Part shown: one piece after another, positions 42,323-50,984 of the stretch
Layout: the number at the start of each line of letters is the position of its first letter
How positions within the stretch are numbered: position 1 is the first letter of the stretch
Assembly (NCBI RefSeq): GCF_018129965.1
Contig: NZ_JAFCKW010000002.1
Coordinates: forward strand, 186,001 to 250,000
Length of the DNA: 64,000 nucleotides
Direction: 5' to 3'
Origin: Bradyrhizobium diazoefficiens
GTDB taxonomy: Bacteria > Pseudomonadota > Alphaproteobacteria > Rhizobiales > Xanthobacteraceae
Program-made: the position numbers and the translations under genes
The notes under the pieces: model-generated
Seen by the model: only the letters and a program-made list of their open reading frames with translations
Databases searched by the model: none
Told to the model about the DNA's origin: nothing

Positions 42323-43002
42323 TCCCGGTCGTCGTTCGCAACATCAGGCGAGCCGATCCCGCCGGGATGGCGGAGTACGGCGTATCGACCGTGCACGAGG
42401 CCCATGGGCGCATCGGCCTGATGAAACCGTATTTGCGCCCGGTCTGGGCGGGTGCGTCGATTGCCGGTCCCGCCGTCACCGTGCTGGCGCAGCCCGGTGA
42501 CAACTGGATGATCCATGTCGCCGTCGAGCAATGCAGGAAGGGCGACATCCTTGTCGTCGGCTGCACCACGGATAATACCGATGGTATGTTCGGCGAGCTG
42601 CTTGCGACCTCGTTGCAGGCGCGCGGCGTGCAGGGACTGATCATCGATGCGGGTTGCCGCGACGTCAAAGCGCTGCGCGAGATGAACTTTCCGGTGTGGT
42701 CGCGCGCCGTCTCGGCCAAGGGCACGGTGAAGGCGACGCTCGGCTCGGTCAACGTTCCCGTGGTTTGCGCCGGCGTCAATGTCGATCCCGGTGACATCGT
42801 GGTGGCCGATGACGACGGCGTCGTCGTGGTGCCGAAGCGGTATGCCGCCGAGGTCGCCGAGAAGGCGAAGAAGCGCAACGCGGATGAAGGCGGCAAGCGC
42901 AAGCGGCTTGCCTCGGGCGAGCTCGGCCTCGACATGTACAGCATGCGCGAGGCGCTGGCGAAGGCCGGGCTCGTCTATGTCGACAATCCCGAGGACGTCT
43001 GA
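42319..43002 (+). CDS. 4-carboxy-4-hydroxy-2-oxoadipate aldolase-like protein of the RraA family (GalC/LigK-like)
   Basis: A 227-residue RraA-fold protein. Active-site features of the HMG/CHA aldolases are present: [13 protein letters not shown] and the Arg114-Asp115 pair in IIDAGCRD, plus the C-terminal extension. The enzyme splits 4-carboxy-4-hydroxy-2-oxoadipate into pyruvate and oxaloacetate and may also decarboxylate oxaloacetate. It overlaps the galB-like gene by 4 nt, consistent with sequential steps in one pathway. An RNase E inhibitor role (RraA proper) is unlikely because of the conserved catalytic residues and the operon. Confidence 0.87.
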   Translation: MIPVVVRNIRRADPAGMAEYGVSTVHEAHGRIGLMKPYLRPVWAGASIAGPAVTVLAQPGDNWMIHVAVEQCRKGDILVVGCTTDNTDGMFGELLATSLQARGVQGLIIDAGCRDVKALREMNFPVWSRAVSAKGTVKATLGSVNVPVVCAGVNVDPGDIVVADDDGVVVVPKRYAAEVAEKAKKRNADEGGKRKRLASGELGLDMYSMREALAKAGLVYVDNPEDV

Positions 43003-43026
43003 AGCAACAAGAAACGGAGCGGGCGG

Positions 43027-43896
43027 ATGGATCGTCTCAAGCTGAAGGCGGTGCTCGGCAGTCACCCCCATGTCCAGGCGGTGAAGAGCGGCGAGCTCCG
43101 TTCCGATCTGTTCGACCTCGACTTCATCGCGTACACGCCGACCAATACGGCGTTCAAGCCCATGGTGCGCGAGCAGGCGTTCGACATTTGCGAGATGGCG
43201 ATCGTCACTTTTCTGATGGCAAAGGCGCATGGAAAGCCGCTGGTGCTGCTGCCAGCGACCATGCTCGGCCGCTTCCAGCATGCTTACGCGCTCTACAATC
43301 CCGCGCACGGAACGCTTCTGCCCTCCGATCTCGAAGGCAGGCGCGTCGGTATCCGCTCCTTTACGACGACGACCGGCGCCTGGATCAGGGGCATCCTCGC
43401 GAACGACTACGGCGTCAACCTCGACAAGATCGAATGGGTGACGTTCGAAGATCCGCACGTCGCCGAATATGTCGACACCACCGAGCGCGCGCCGAGGGAC
43501 AAGAAGGTCCTGCAGATGCTGCTCGACGGGGAACTCGACGCCGTCCTCGGCGAGACGTCGAACGATCCCAAGCTGAAGCCGCTCTTCCCCGATCCGGCCG
43601 CTGAAGCTGCCAAATGGTACGCGCGTCGCGGTGTGGTGCCGGTCAATCACCTTGTGGTCGTGACCGAGAAGCTTGCGAAGGCGCAGCCCGATGTCGTCAG
43701 GGGCGTGTATGATCTTCTGAAGCGGAACAAGGCTCTGGCCGGGCCTGGGGCATCGCCGGATCTTTTGCCTTTCGGGATAGAGGCCAACAGAAAACCGTTG
43801 GAACTGATCGTCGAATACGCGTTCCAGCAGGCGCTGATCCCGCGCCGCTATGCGGTCGAGGAACTCTTTGACGAGGCGATGCGAGGACTGAACTGA
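43027..43896 (+). CDS. 4,5-dihydroxyphthalate decarboxylase-like protein
   Basis: A 289-residue protein of the ABC-binding-protein-like fold to which 4,5-dihydroxyphthalate decarboxylase (Pht5) belongs; no signal peptide, so it is cytoplasmic and enzymatic. Typical features are YTPTNTAFKPMVREQAFDICEMAI, GRRVGIRSFTTTTGAWIRGIL and WVTFEDPHVAEY. Pht5 removes a carboxyl group to yield protocatechuate, which fits an operon for the 4,5-cleavage pathway. The real substrate may differ. It overlaps the next gene by one base (TGATG). Confidence 0.8.
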   Translation: MDRLKLKAVLGSHPHVQAVKSGELRSDLFDLDFIAYTPTNTAFKPMVREQAFDICEMAIVTFLMAKAHGKPLVLLPATMLGRFQHAYALYNPAHGTLLPSDLEGRRVGIRSFTTTTGAWIRGILANDYGVNLDKIEWVTFEDPHVAEYVDTTERAPRDKKVLQMLLDGELDAVLGETSNDPKLKPLFPDPAAEAAKWYARRGVVPVNHLVVVTEKLAKAQPDVVRGVYDLLKRNKALAGPGASPDLLPFGIEANRKPLELIVEYAFQQALIPRRYAVEELFDEAMRGLN

Positions 43897-44813
43897 TGGC
43901 GGAGGATCCCAAACGCTGGCAGATCGGGTTGGTCGGATACGGCGAAGTCGGCCGGATTTTGGCCGAGGATCTGCGCCGGCAGGACATCAGGGTCTCCGCC
44001 TACGACATCAAGCTCGGCAGCGAGCAGGGCGTAGCGCTGAAGCAGCATGCCGCGACATCCGGCGTCGTGCTTGTCGCGTCTCACGCGGAACTGGCCGCGA
44101 AATCGGATTTTGTCATTTCTGCCGTGACCGCGAGCCAGGCCGTTCCGGTCGCAAAGGCTTGCGCGGCGGCGATCAACCAGGGCACCTGGTTTCTCGATTT
44201 CAATTCGGCCTCTCCGGGCGCCAAGCAGCGCGCCGCCGCGCTGATTGACGGCGCCGCCGGGCGCTATGTCGAGGGCGCGGTGATGACCTCGGTGCCGCCT
44301 TATCGCATCAAGGTGCCGCTGCTGCTCGGCGGCCCCGGTGCGAGGGAGCTGGAGCCGTTGCTCAACGCGATCGGTTTTGCAGCGAAGGTTGCCAGCGACG
44401 AGCTCGGTGTGTCCTCGGCGGTCAAGATGTGCCGTAGCATCATGATCAAGGGCCTCGAAGCCATGGTCATCGAGAGCTTTACCACCGCGCGCGCTTACGG
44501 CGTCGAGGATGCGGTGCTGGCGTCGCTCGCGGAAACCTTTCCCGCGATCAATTGGGAGAAGCAAGGCGCCTATTTCTTCCAGCGTGTGATCGAGCATGGT
44601 CGCCGTCGTGCCGAGGAAGTTCGCGAGGTCGCCGAGACCGTGCGCGAGGCGGGTCTGACGCCCTGGTCGGCGCAGGGCACGGCGGAGCGCCAGGCCTGGA
44701 TCGCCGATCTCGCCGACGAGGGTCTGTTTGGCGCCAGGGGGACGGAGGAGTTCGCCCGCAGCGCGGATTGGCGCACCGAGGCGGACAGAATTCTCGCCAG
44801 GATCAGGTGCTGA
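43896..44813 (+). CDS. NAD(P)-binding dehydrogenase with C-terminal DUF1932 domain
   Basis: A 305-residue beta-hydroxyacid-dehydrogenase-like protein. The Rossmann dinucleotide loop is GLVGYGEVGRIL (residues 10-21). The conserved lysine of the family lies in SSAVKMCRSIMIKGLEA, and DUF1932 covers about residues 190-260. It is the last gene of the operon. A role oxidising a hydroxy-intermediate or the ring-cleavage semialdehyde is possible; the classic enzyme LigC belongs to a different family, so this would be a non-orthologous replacement. Confidence 0.83.
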   Translation: MAEDPKRWQIGLVGYGEVGRILAEDLRRQDIRVSAYDIKLGSEQGVALKQHAATSGVVLVASHAELAAKSDFVISAVTASQAVPVAKACAAAINQGTWFLDFNSASPGAKQRAAALIDGAAGRYVEGAVMTSVPPYRIKVPLLLGGPGARELEPLLNAIGFAAKVASDELGVSSAVKMCRSIMIKGLEAMVIESFTTARAYGVEDAVLASLAETFPAINWEKQGAYFFQRVIEHGRRRAEEVREVAETVREAGLTPWSAQGTAERQAWIADLADEGLFGARGTEEFARSADWRTEADRILARIRC

Positions 44814-44825
44814 CGCCTGGCGAGG

Positions 44826-45143
44826 TCAGCTCAGGACCCTGTTGCCGCCGCGATAGCCCGAGACTTCGTCGCGGGCAGCCTCGATCAAATCGATCAGGCG
44901 GTTGGCCTCGCGCACGATGTCGGTCGTCCATGCGCTGCGGAACTCGGTCAGGATCACGCGAACGCACTTGTCGGCTGTATCAAGTGTCCACAGCGCGTGG
45001 GCCATGTCGTCCTGTGTGTGGATTGCCGCGATGTCCAGGCCAGAGAGGACTTCGCCGATGCCCTTCAAACGCTTGACCGCGATTTCGGCGGGCGTACTGG
45101 CACGCATGGAATGATAATCGATACTGCTGAATGCGCTGAACAT
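44826..45143 (-). CDS. Hypothetical helical protein
   Basis: A 105-residue protein beginning MFSAFSSIDYHSMRA; ATG at 45143 is preferred because AGGAG lies about 8 bases before it, whereas the TTG two codons earlier does not. The protein is predicted to be mostly helical and acidic-amphipathic (IAAIHTQDDMAHALWTLDTA, LIDLIEAARDEVSG), with no membrane segment. It is convergent with the DUF1932 dehydrogenase. No family is recognised. Confidence 0.62.
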   Translation of the reverse strand: MFSAFSSIDYHSMRASTPAEIAVKRLKGIGEVLSGLDIAAIHTQDDMAHALWTLDTADKCVRVILTEFRSAWTTDIVREANRLIDLIEAARDEVSGYRGGNRVLS

Positions 45144-45397
45144 TCCCAAACTCCTGGTGAACGCAGGTGGTCAGTGCAAGGTCTTAGTAAGATTACCGGG
45201 CCCTTGCGCGCAACGCGTTGGGCTACGGACCGGGATTCTACCGGACTCCGAGATGTGGGTGAGGATCGACGGTACAATTTAACGGTCAGGCGCGGTTTTC
45301 CGACAACCTGGCCGTTTGCAGCCAAAAGTTTTCCCTCCTCGTACATGGAGACGGCTATGCGAACCGCGGCGACGGTCTGCGAGAGTTTGGCGCCGCT

Positions 45398-46639
45398 TTA
45401 GTTCCGTGGTGAAAACAGCGTGGGGCGCGGCCGTTCGAAGGTCTGCCGGCCTTTCTTGAATCCCATTGCGACATCCGGCAACTCGGCGATGGCGAAGCGG
45501 CTGTCCTTGGTGTCGAGCACGACCAGGTCGGCTGGATTGCCGACCTTGATGCCGTAATCGCCGAGGTTCATCAGCCGCGCCGGCAACTCGGTGACGAGAT
45601 CGAGGCAGGTGTCGAAGTCGCTAACCGCGGCGTGCGCGACATTGGCGTAGAAGTTCGCCATCCGCAGCAGCGAGGCATCACCGAAGGGGGTGAAGGGGTT
45701 GAGCACGTTGTTGGTTGCGACCGAGCACAGCACGCCGTCACCGGCGAGCTTGTGGGCGAGCGTCAAGCCGCGCGGCGCATTGTGGGTGGCCTCGCGCCCC
45801 ATCAGATAGAGGTCGGTTGCCGGCAACACGGTGACGGCGACGCCGGCCCTCGCCAATTGCGCGGTGGCCGCTTTCATCCGCTCCGGGGGAAGCGCCGACA
45901 GTTTGGTGGCATGGCCGATCGCGACGCGCCCCTGATAGTTGCGCCGCTCGGTCTGCCGGCAGACCTCGTCGAGATGCCACCAGGACGGGTCGAGATCGAA
46001 GTCGAGATGGAGATCGACGTCGACGTCGAATTCCTGCGCGAGGTCGAAGATGCGTTCGAGGTGCGCGGTCGGATCGGTGTCCATGTAAGGACAGCCGCCG
46101 ATCGTTTCGCTGCCGTCACGCAACGCCTGGATCAGCAGCGCCTCGGCCCCGGGATCATTGGTCAGGCCTTCCTGTGGGAACACGCAGAGCGCGAGGTCGA
46201 TGGCCCAGGCACAGTCGCGCTTCAGCGCCTTGACCGCCTCATAGCCGCGCAGGCCGATACGCGGATCGATCTCGACATGGGTGCGCATGCGCGTCGTGCC
46301 GTTCAAGATCGCGCGTTCGAGCACGCGGGCGCCTCGCGCGTAGACGTCCTCGACCGTAAAGTCCTTTTTCATCCCGGCGACGGCGCGGATGGCGTCCGAG
46401 ACGCTGCCGTGATTGTGGCCGCAACGCCCGAGCAGGCAGGCCTTGTCGAGATGGATGTGGGTGTCGACGAAGCCGGGTAGGGCGAGATACCCACCGAGGT
46501 CGATCTCGATGGCGTCGCAGGCGACCTGCGGTTCGATCGCGGCGATGCGGCCGCCTTTCACGCCGATGTCGACGGGTGTGGCAGACGATCGCAACAGCGC
46601 GTTACGGAAAATCAGGTCGAAGGCGGTCTGCATGGTCAT
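45398..46639 (-). CDS. Cytosine-deaminase-type amidohydrolase
   Basis: A 413-residue amidohydrolase of the CodA/isoguanine-deaminase group. The metal motif with the subgroup-specific Lys is FVDTHIHLDKACLLGR; further ligands lie in DVDLHLDFD and VAIGHATKL, and the C-terminal KVGNPADLVVLDT closes the composite beta domain. Such enzymes deaminate or hydrolyse N-containing rings or N-carbamoyl compounds. It is divergent from a small NTF2-like gene that sits beside a complete liv-type importer, hinting at uptake and deamination of a nitrogen heterocycle. Confidence 0.85.
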   Translation of the reverse strand: MTMQTAFDLIFRNALLRSSATPVDIGVKGGRIAAIEPQVACDAIEIDLGGYLALPGFVDTHIHLDKACLLGRCGHNHGSVSDAIRAVAGMKKDFTVEDVYARGARVLERAILNGTTRMRTHVEIDPRIGLRGYEAVKALKRDCAWAIDLALCVFPQEGLTNDPGAEALLIQALRDGSETIGGCPYMDTDPTAHLERIFDLAQEFDVDVDLHLDFDLDPSWWHLDEVCRQTERRNYQGRVAIGHATKLSALPPERMKAATAQLARAGVAVTVLPATDLYLMGREATHNAPRGLTLAHKLAGDGVLCSVATNNVLNPFTPFGDASLLRMANFYANVAHAAVSDFDTCLDLVTELPARLMNLGDYGIKVGNPADLVVLDTKDSRFAIAELPDVAMGFKKGRQTFERPRPTLFSPRN

Positions 46640-46787
46640 GGCATCGAATTCAGCTGGTGATAGCCTAGCGGAGGCGGCGGGAGCTGGAAGCTCCAGATTG
46701 TATGCAATTTGTCATCCGATTGTTCAATAAACATGCAGGCGGTTTGAGCCGTGACTTGTAAAATAGCGATACCCAGGAGAAGTCGCC

Positions 46788-47204
46788 ATGTCCAACCCCG
46801 CGAAAGCCGAACGCAAGATGACCGACGCCGAGATCGTCGAAGCCTATCTGACGGCTTCGATGATACCCGATCCCGATGAGGCCGCTGCCTATATGAAGCC
46901 GGGCACCGTGATCACGTTTACCGGCGGGCGCGAGTTCGACCACCCGCGTGGCCCGACCGGCTTCAACGCGAAGCGCTATCGCTGGGTCAAGAAGAAGATG
47001 GACCGCTTCGACGTCTGCCCGGGCGGGGACGAAACCGTCGTTTACAGTATTGGCACGCTCTATGGCGAGTGGATGGACGGCACGCCGTTCGAGGGCAATC
47101 GCTATGTTGATCGCTTCGTCGTTAGGGGCGGCCAGATCGTGAAAATGGATGTCTGGAACGATAGCGCCGAGCGCATTCTGATTCAGCGCGGAATTGAAGC
47201 CTAA
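46788..47204 (+). CDS. NTF2-like (SnoaL-type) small protein
   Basis: A 138-residue alpha+beta-barrel protein of the NTF2-like superfamily. The helical start IVEAYLTASMIPDPDEAAAYMKP is followed by GTVITFTGGREFDHPRGPTGF and the barrel strands ETVVYSIGTLYGEWMDG and NRYVDRFVVRGGQIVKMDVW. Members bind small hydrophobic ligands or catalyse isomerisation or dehydration. It is divergent from the cytosine-deaminase-like gene and converges with the liv operon across a strong hairpin. A role with the amidohydrolase is plausible but unproven. Confidence 0.78.
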   Translation: MSNPAKAERKMTDAEIVEAYLTASMIPDPDEAAAYMKPGTVITFTGGREFDHPRGPTGFNAKRYRWVKKKMDRFDVCPGGDETVVYSIGTLYGEWMDGTPFEGNRYVDRFVVRGGQIVKMDVWNDSAERILIQRGIEA

Positions 47205-47210
47205 CCACGT

Positions 47211-47235
47211 CGCCCGCCTGACTGTCAGGCGGGCG
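47211..47235. terminator. Bidirectional hairpin between convergent genes
   Basis: CGCCCGCCTGAC (47211-47222) and GTCAGGCGGGCG (47224-47235) are perfect 12-bp arms around one T. The structure lies between the stop of the NTF2-like gene and the end of the binding-protein gene on the other strand. There is no T-run, so it may stabilise ends as well as terminate. Confidence 0.65.
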
Positions 47236-47255
47236 CTGATCGGATCTCGTCGTGC

Positions 47256-48395
47256 CTACTGCAGAGCCTCGAGCTTGGCGTTCTTGCCGTCGACCACCCT
47301 GAACAGGACATAGCGCGGCTGCATCTGCCCGTTCGGCAGGAACTGGACGTCCCCGAACACGGTGCCCTTGACGGATTTGCCGCGGATGGCCTCCGCCACC
47401 GTCTTGCGATCGAGTGACTTCGTCGATTCAACCGCTTGCGCCCAGACCTGGACGGCTGCGGCACCGAGCGCCGCGCTCTTGTCGGGCGCAGCACCATAGG
47501 CTTTCGTGTAGGCAGCGACGAACGATGTGCTCTCCGGTTGGGTCGTGAACGGCGGCAAATCAGGGAAGAAGATGTCGGCGGAAATCACGCCGTTGTTGGC
47601 CTCGCCCGCGACCTTGAACACCGTGCTGAGCATGATGCCGACGGCACCGACGAAGGTCGATTTGATGCCGGCCTGGCGATATTGATCGACCATCGCCGGC
47701 AGACCGGACGAGTTCGAGGAGTTGGTGACGATGATGGCGTCGGCGTCGGTGCCATTCAGATTGGTGAGCTGAACCCGGAAATCGGTGTCCTTGAACGCGA
47801 ATTTTTCGGTCATGACGATCTGGCCTGAAAAATTCAGCTTCTTGAATTCAGCCTCGATCGCGGTCTGAAAGCCGTTGCCATAAACATCGTTCTGGGTGAG
47901 GAAGGCGACCTTTTTCGCCTTCATGGTCTGGACGACGTATTTGGCGATCACCTCCGCATCGAAGCCGTTCGAACTGTTGATGCGGATCGCGTAGGGGTTG
48001 GTCTCGCCGCTGAGGATCAGGTCCGACTTCGAGACGGCGGTGATATCGAGGATGCCCCCGCGCGCGAGGATCGGCTGCATCGCCAGCGTCACCGGCGAGT
48101 TCCAGCCTTCGATCACGACATCGGCCTTCTCGGCGATCATCTCGTTGGCGCGGCTGACGCCCACTGCGGGCGTGCTTTCGTCGTCCTTGGAGATCACGGA
48201 CAGCTTGCGGCCGAGCAGGCCCCCCTTTTCGTTGATCTGCTGGACCATCAGCTTGACCGCATTGGTCACGGTCTGGCCGTCCGGTCCGGCGCCGCCGCTG
48301 AGCGGAAAGATGGTGCCGACCTTGATGTCCTGCGCCATCGCGGGCGCGGATGCGAGCCCCAACAGCAGCGCGAGAGCGAGTTTCGTCCTGTGCAT
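47256..48395 (-). CDS. Branched-chain-type ABC transporter substrate-binding protein
   Basis: A 379-residue type I periplasmic binding protein. A GGAGG site 8 bases upstream fixes the ATG at 48395, and the signal peptide (LALALLLGLASAPAMAQ) is cleaved before DIKVGTIFPLSGGAGPDG. Further signatures are GLLGRKLSVISKDDES and NEMIAEKADVVIEGW. It is the last gene of a liv operon, 20 bp after the LivM gene. The ligand is unknown; the nearby amidohydrolase suggests an N-containing compound. Confidence 0.9.
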   Translation of the reverse strand: MHRTKLALALLLGLASAPAMAQDIKVGTIFPLSGGAGPDGQTVTNAVKLMVQQINEKGGLLGRKLSVISKDDESTPAVGVSRANEMIAEKADVVIEGWNSPVTLAMQPILARGGILDITAVSKSDLILSGETNPYAIRINSSNGFDAEVIAKYVVQTMKAKKVAFLTQNDVYGNGFQTAIEAEFKKLNFSGQIVMTEKFAFKDTDFRVQLTNLNGTDADAIIVTNSSNSSGLPAMVDQYRQAGIKSTFVGAVGIMLSTVFKVAGEANNGVISADIFFPDLPPFTTQPESTSFVAAYTKAYGAAPDKSAALGAAAVQVWAQAVESTKSLDRKTVAEAIRGKSVKGTVFGDVQFLPNGQMQPRYVLFRVVDGKNAKLEALQ

Positions 48396-48415
48396 GCGCG
48401 TCCTCCCAATGAGTT

Positions 48416-49393
48416 TCATGGTGTCCTGGCGATACGGCGGTAAAGGCCCACGAGTCCCGCGGGCCAGAAGATCAGGACCAGCGCCAGCACCGATCCCAGC
48501 ACGATCTTGTTCCAGTCGCCGCCGAGCGACAGTAGGTTCTGCTGTGTGATCAGCAGAGCGGTGCCGATCAGGGGGCCGAGCAGAATGCGGCGCCCGACCA
48601 GCACGATGGCGGTGAGCATCATGACGAGGAAGTAGGACTCGAACATGTCCGGCCCGACATAGGCGCGCTGATAGGCGTAAAGCCAGCCGGCCAGCCCGGT
48701 GATCGGCGCGGAAATCACGAAGACGGCGAGCCTGATCCGGCGTGGATCGACGCCGAGGCTGGCGGCCAGCGCCGGGTTCATCTGCACCATCAGTGCAGTG
48801 GTGCCGAGGCGCGAGCGGCGGAAGCGCGCGATGAAGGCGAGCGTCAAAAGCAGCAGGACGAAGGCGACCGGCCAGAGGTCTTCCTGCATCGCGCCGGAGA
48901 AGTTGGTGACGAGCATGGGCAGCTTCAGCGGCGGAATGCCGACGATGCCGTCGGAGCCGCCGACGGCATCCCAGTTGAACGCGATCTCGAAGGCGACGAC
49001 CGCAGCAGCATAGGTCACCAGCGAGAACACGAACTCGCGCGTCCGCAGCGTGACGGCGCCGAGGAAAGCCGCCGCGGCAAGGCACAGCGCGATCGTCGCG
49101 GCCGCCGTGACCCAGCCGTTCAGGCCGTATTTGGCCGAAAGGTTCGCGGCCGCATAGCCGCCGATGGCCCAGAATACCGTGTGCCCGAGGCTGACCTCGC
49201 CGAGATAGGACAATACGATATCCGCGCCGTAACACATCACGGCGAAGATCGCGATCGTGGTCAGGGTCGAATAGGCGACCGAGGTGCCGCCCAGCAGGCG
49301 CGGCAGGAAGAAGCCGGTGGCCACAAGGGCGGTGACTGCCGCAACGCGCAGGAGCGGGATCGAGGCGGGGCGTGGGGACTCGATCGCGGTCAT
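48416..49393 (-). CDS. LivM-type ABC permease
   Basis: A 325-residue permease with about eight to ten membrane helices. LivM signatures are YLGEVSLGHTVFWAIGGYAAANL and ASLGVDPRRIRLAVFVISAPI. The start overlaps the end of the LivH gene by 4 nt. It forms the transmembrane channel of the second liv transporter together with LivH. Confidence 0.9.
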   Translation of the reverse strand: MTAIESPRPASIPLLRVAAVTALVATGFFLPRLLGGTSVAYSTLTTIAIFAVMCYGADIVLSYLGEVSLGHTVFWAIGGYAAANLSAKYGLNGWVTAAATIALCLAAAAFLGAVTLRTREFVFSLVTYAAAVVAFEIAFNWDAVGGSDGIVGIPPLKLPMLVTNFSGAMQEDLWPVAFVLLLLTLAFIARFRRSRLGTTALMVQMNPALAASLGVDPRRIRLAVFVISAPITGLAGWLYAYQRAYVGPDMFESYFLVMMLTAIVLVGRRILLGPLIGTALLITQQNLLSLGGDWNKIVLGSVLALVLIFWPAGLVGLYRRIARTP

Positions 49394-50244
49394 TTGGTCG
49401 CAAGCCCCGCCGGACGGATCACGAGCAACGCGAGCAACAACGCAAAGGCGGCTGCGGTCGTATAGGCCGGCGCCACGAATGCGCCGAAGAAGGCCGTGAA
49501 CAGGCCCAGCCCGAGCCCGGCTGCGAGCGCGCCTCCGATCGAGCCGATGCCGCCGAGCACGACCACGACGAAGGTCATGATGACCTCGTTGAAGCCCATG
49601 CTGGTGAGGATCGGCGAGCGCGGCGCGACCAGCGCGGCGCCGAGCGCGACCGCCGAGCATTCGAACACGAAGACGCCGAGGTAGACGACTTTGGCGTTGA
49701 TGCCGAAAAGTTCCGACAGCTTGGGATCCTCGGCCACGGCGCGGATCACCGAGCCGAACCGGGTGCGCTGCGTGAACAGCCAGACCGCCCCGTACAGAAA
49801 CAGGGTGACGACGAGCACCAGCACATCCTGCCAGGTGAACCAGAGCGAGCCGATCTCCAGCTTGGCCCGCGCCAGCGTGCCGGGCAGCGTCTGCGGATTG
49901 CCGCCGAAGACGAGCGCGCTGCCGCCCTGCAGTACGTAGCCGAGGCCGAGCGTCACGATCATCAGGCTGGTCAAATTCTGCGTCATGACGAGGCGCATCA
50001 TCGCGCTCTGCATGAGGAGGCCGATGACACCAAGCACGATCATGGCCACGAGGATGGCGAGCGGGTAGGGCAGGCCCACCCTGGTGATGGCGTACCAGGT
50101 CACGAACGCGCCGAGCATATAGAGCTGGCCGTGGGCAAAATTCACGAGGCGCGCGACGCCGAGCAGGATAGTCCAGCCCAGCGCGATGCAGGCATAACCG
50201 GAGCCAAGCACGACGCCGTTGATGATCTGCTGCGCGATATTCAT
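49390..50244 (-). CDS. LivH-type ABC permease
   Basis: A 284-residue permease with the LivH signatures CIALGWTILLGVARLVNFAHGQLYMLGA and VVVVLGGIGSIGGALAAGL. It is overlapped by 4 nt at both ends (LivF stop upstream, LivM start downstream). Its separate existence contrasts with the fused LivHM of the hnr operon, so the two transporters come from different lineages. Confidence 0.9.
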   Translation of the reverse strand: MNIAQQIINGVVLGSGYACIALGWTILLGVARLVNFAHGQLYMLGAFVTWYAITRVGLPYPLAILVAMIVLGVIGLLMQSAMMRLVMTQNLTSLMIVTLGLGYVLQGGSALVFGGNPQTLPGTLARAKLEIGSLWFTWQDVLVLVVTLFLYGAVWLFTQRTRFGSVIRAVAEDPKLSELFGINAKVVYLGVFVFECSAVALGAALVAPRSPILTSMGFNEVIMTFVVVVLGGIGSIGGALAAGLGLGLFTAFFGAFVAPAYTTAAAFALLLALLVIRPAGLATK

Positions 50245-50984
50245 GCCGGCGTCCCATCCGCGATGGTGCCGAGATAGGCCTCGATGATGCGGTGATCGGC
50301 GGCCATCAGGTCGGCGGGGCCTTCGCCGACGATCTTGCCGCGTTCGAGCAGGTAGAGGTGGTCGACGACTTTCAGCGCTGCCTTGACGTTCTGCTCGACC
50401 AGCAGCACCGGCAGGCCGCGATCGACCAGCAGGCGGATGCGGGACAGCAGATCCGTGATCAGCCGGGGGGCAAGGCCCGCGGAAGGCTCATCGAGCATCA
50501 GCACGCGCGGGCCGGCGAGCAAGGCGCGCCCGACCGCGAGCATCTGGCGTTCGCCGCCCGAGAGCGCCGCGCCCCTGTGCGAGCGGCGTTCCGCGAGCCG
50601 GGGGAAGAATTCGAAGACCTCTGGAATGGCGAACAGATGCCGGCCGGCGGTGTCTGTGGGCGGCCGCACCAGCGCCAGATTCTCATCGACCGTCAGCTCG
50701 GCGAAGATGTTCTTGCCCTCCGGCACCAGCGTGAGGCCGCGTGCCACCCGCTCGTGGGCCGCAAGCTTCTCGATGCTGCGTCCTTCGAGCTGCACGCTGC
50801 CGGTGACGACGGCGCGGCCGCGTGACCAGCCCGCGAGCGCATTGACGAGCGTGGTCTTGCCGGCGCCGTTGGCGCCGACCAGGCCGATCATCCGCCCGCC
50901 GGGCACGCTGATGTTGACGCCTGATACGGCAACGTTGCCGGCATAGCGCACCGAGAGATTGTCGCTCTGCAGAACGCCGCTCAT
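50241..50984 (-). CDS. LivF-type ABC transporter ATPase
   Basis: A 247-residue ATPase. Walker A is GANGAGKTT, signature LSGGERQMLAVGRALL, Walker B VLMLDEPSAGLAP, and the LivF-type switch glutamine is in LLVEQNVKAAL. It overlaps both neighbours by 4 nt. It works with the LivG protein to power the second liv transporter. Confidence 0.92.
   Translation of the reverse strand: MSGVLQSDNLSVRYAGNVAVSGVNISVPGGRMIGLVGANGAGKTTLVNALAGWSRGRAVVTGSVQLEGRSIEKLAAHERVARGLTLVPEGKNIFAELTVDENLALVRPPTDTAGRHLFAIPEVFEFFPRLAERRSHRGAALSGGERQMLAVGRALLAGPRVLMLDEPSAGLAPRLITDLLSRIRLLVDRGLPVLLVEQNVKAALKVVDHLYLLERGKIVGEGPADLMAADHRIIEAYLGTIADGTPA

Noticed and set aside
42319..43002. RNase E inhibitor RraA
   Set aside because: The protein has the aldolase Arg-Asp pair and lies between GalB-like and decarboxylase-like genes, which points to the aldolase branch of the family.
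44809..44830. Terminator hairpin GCTGAC/GTCAGC after the DUF1932 gene
   Set aside because: The 6-bp stem with a 10-base loop and no T-run is too weak to call.
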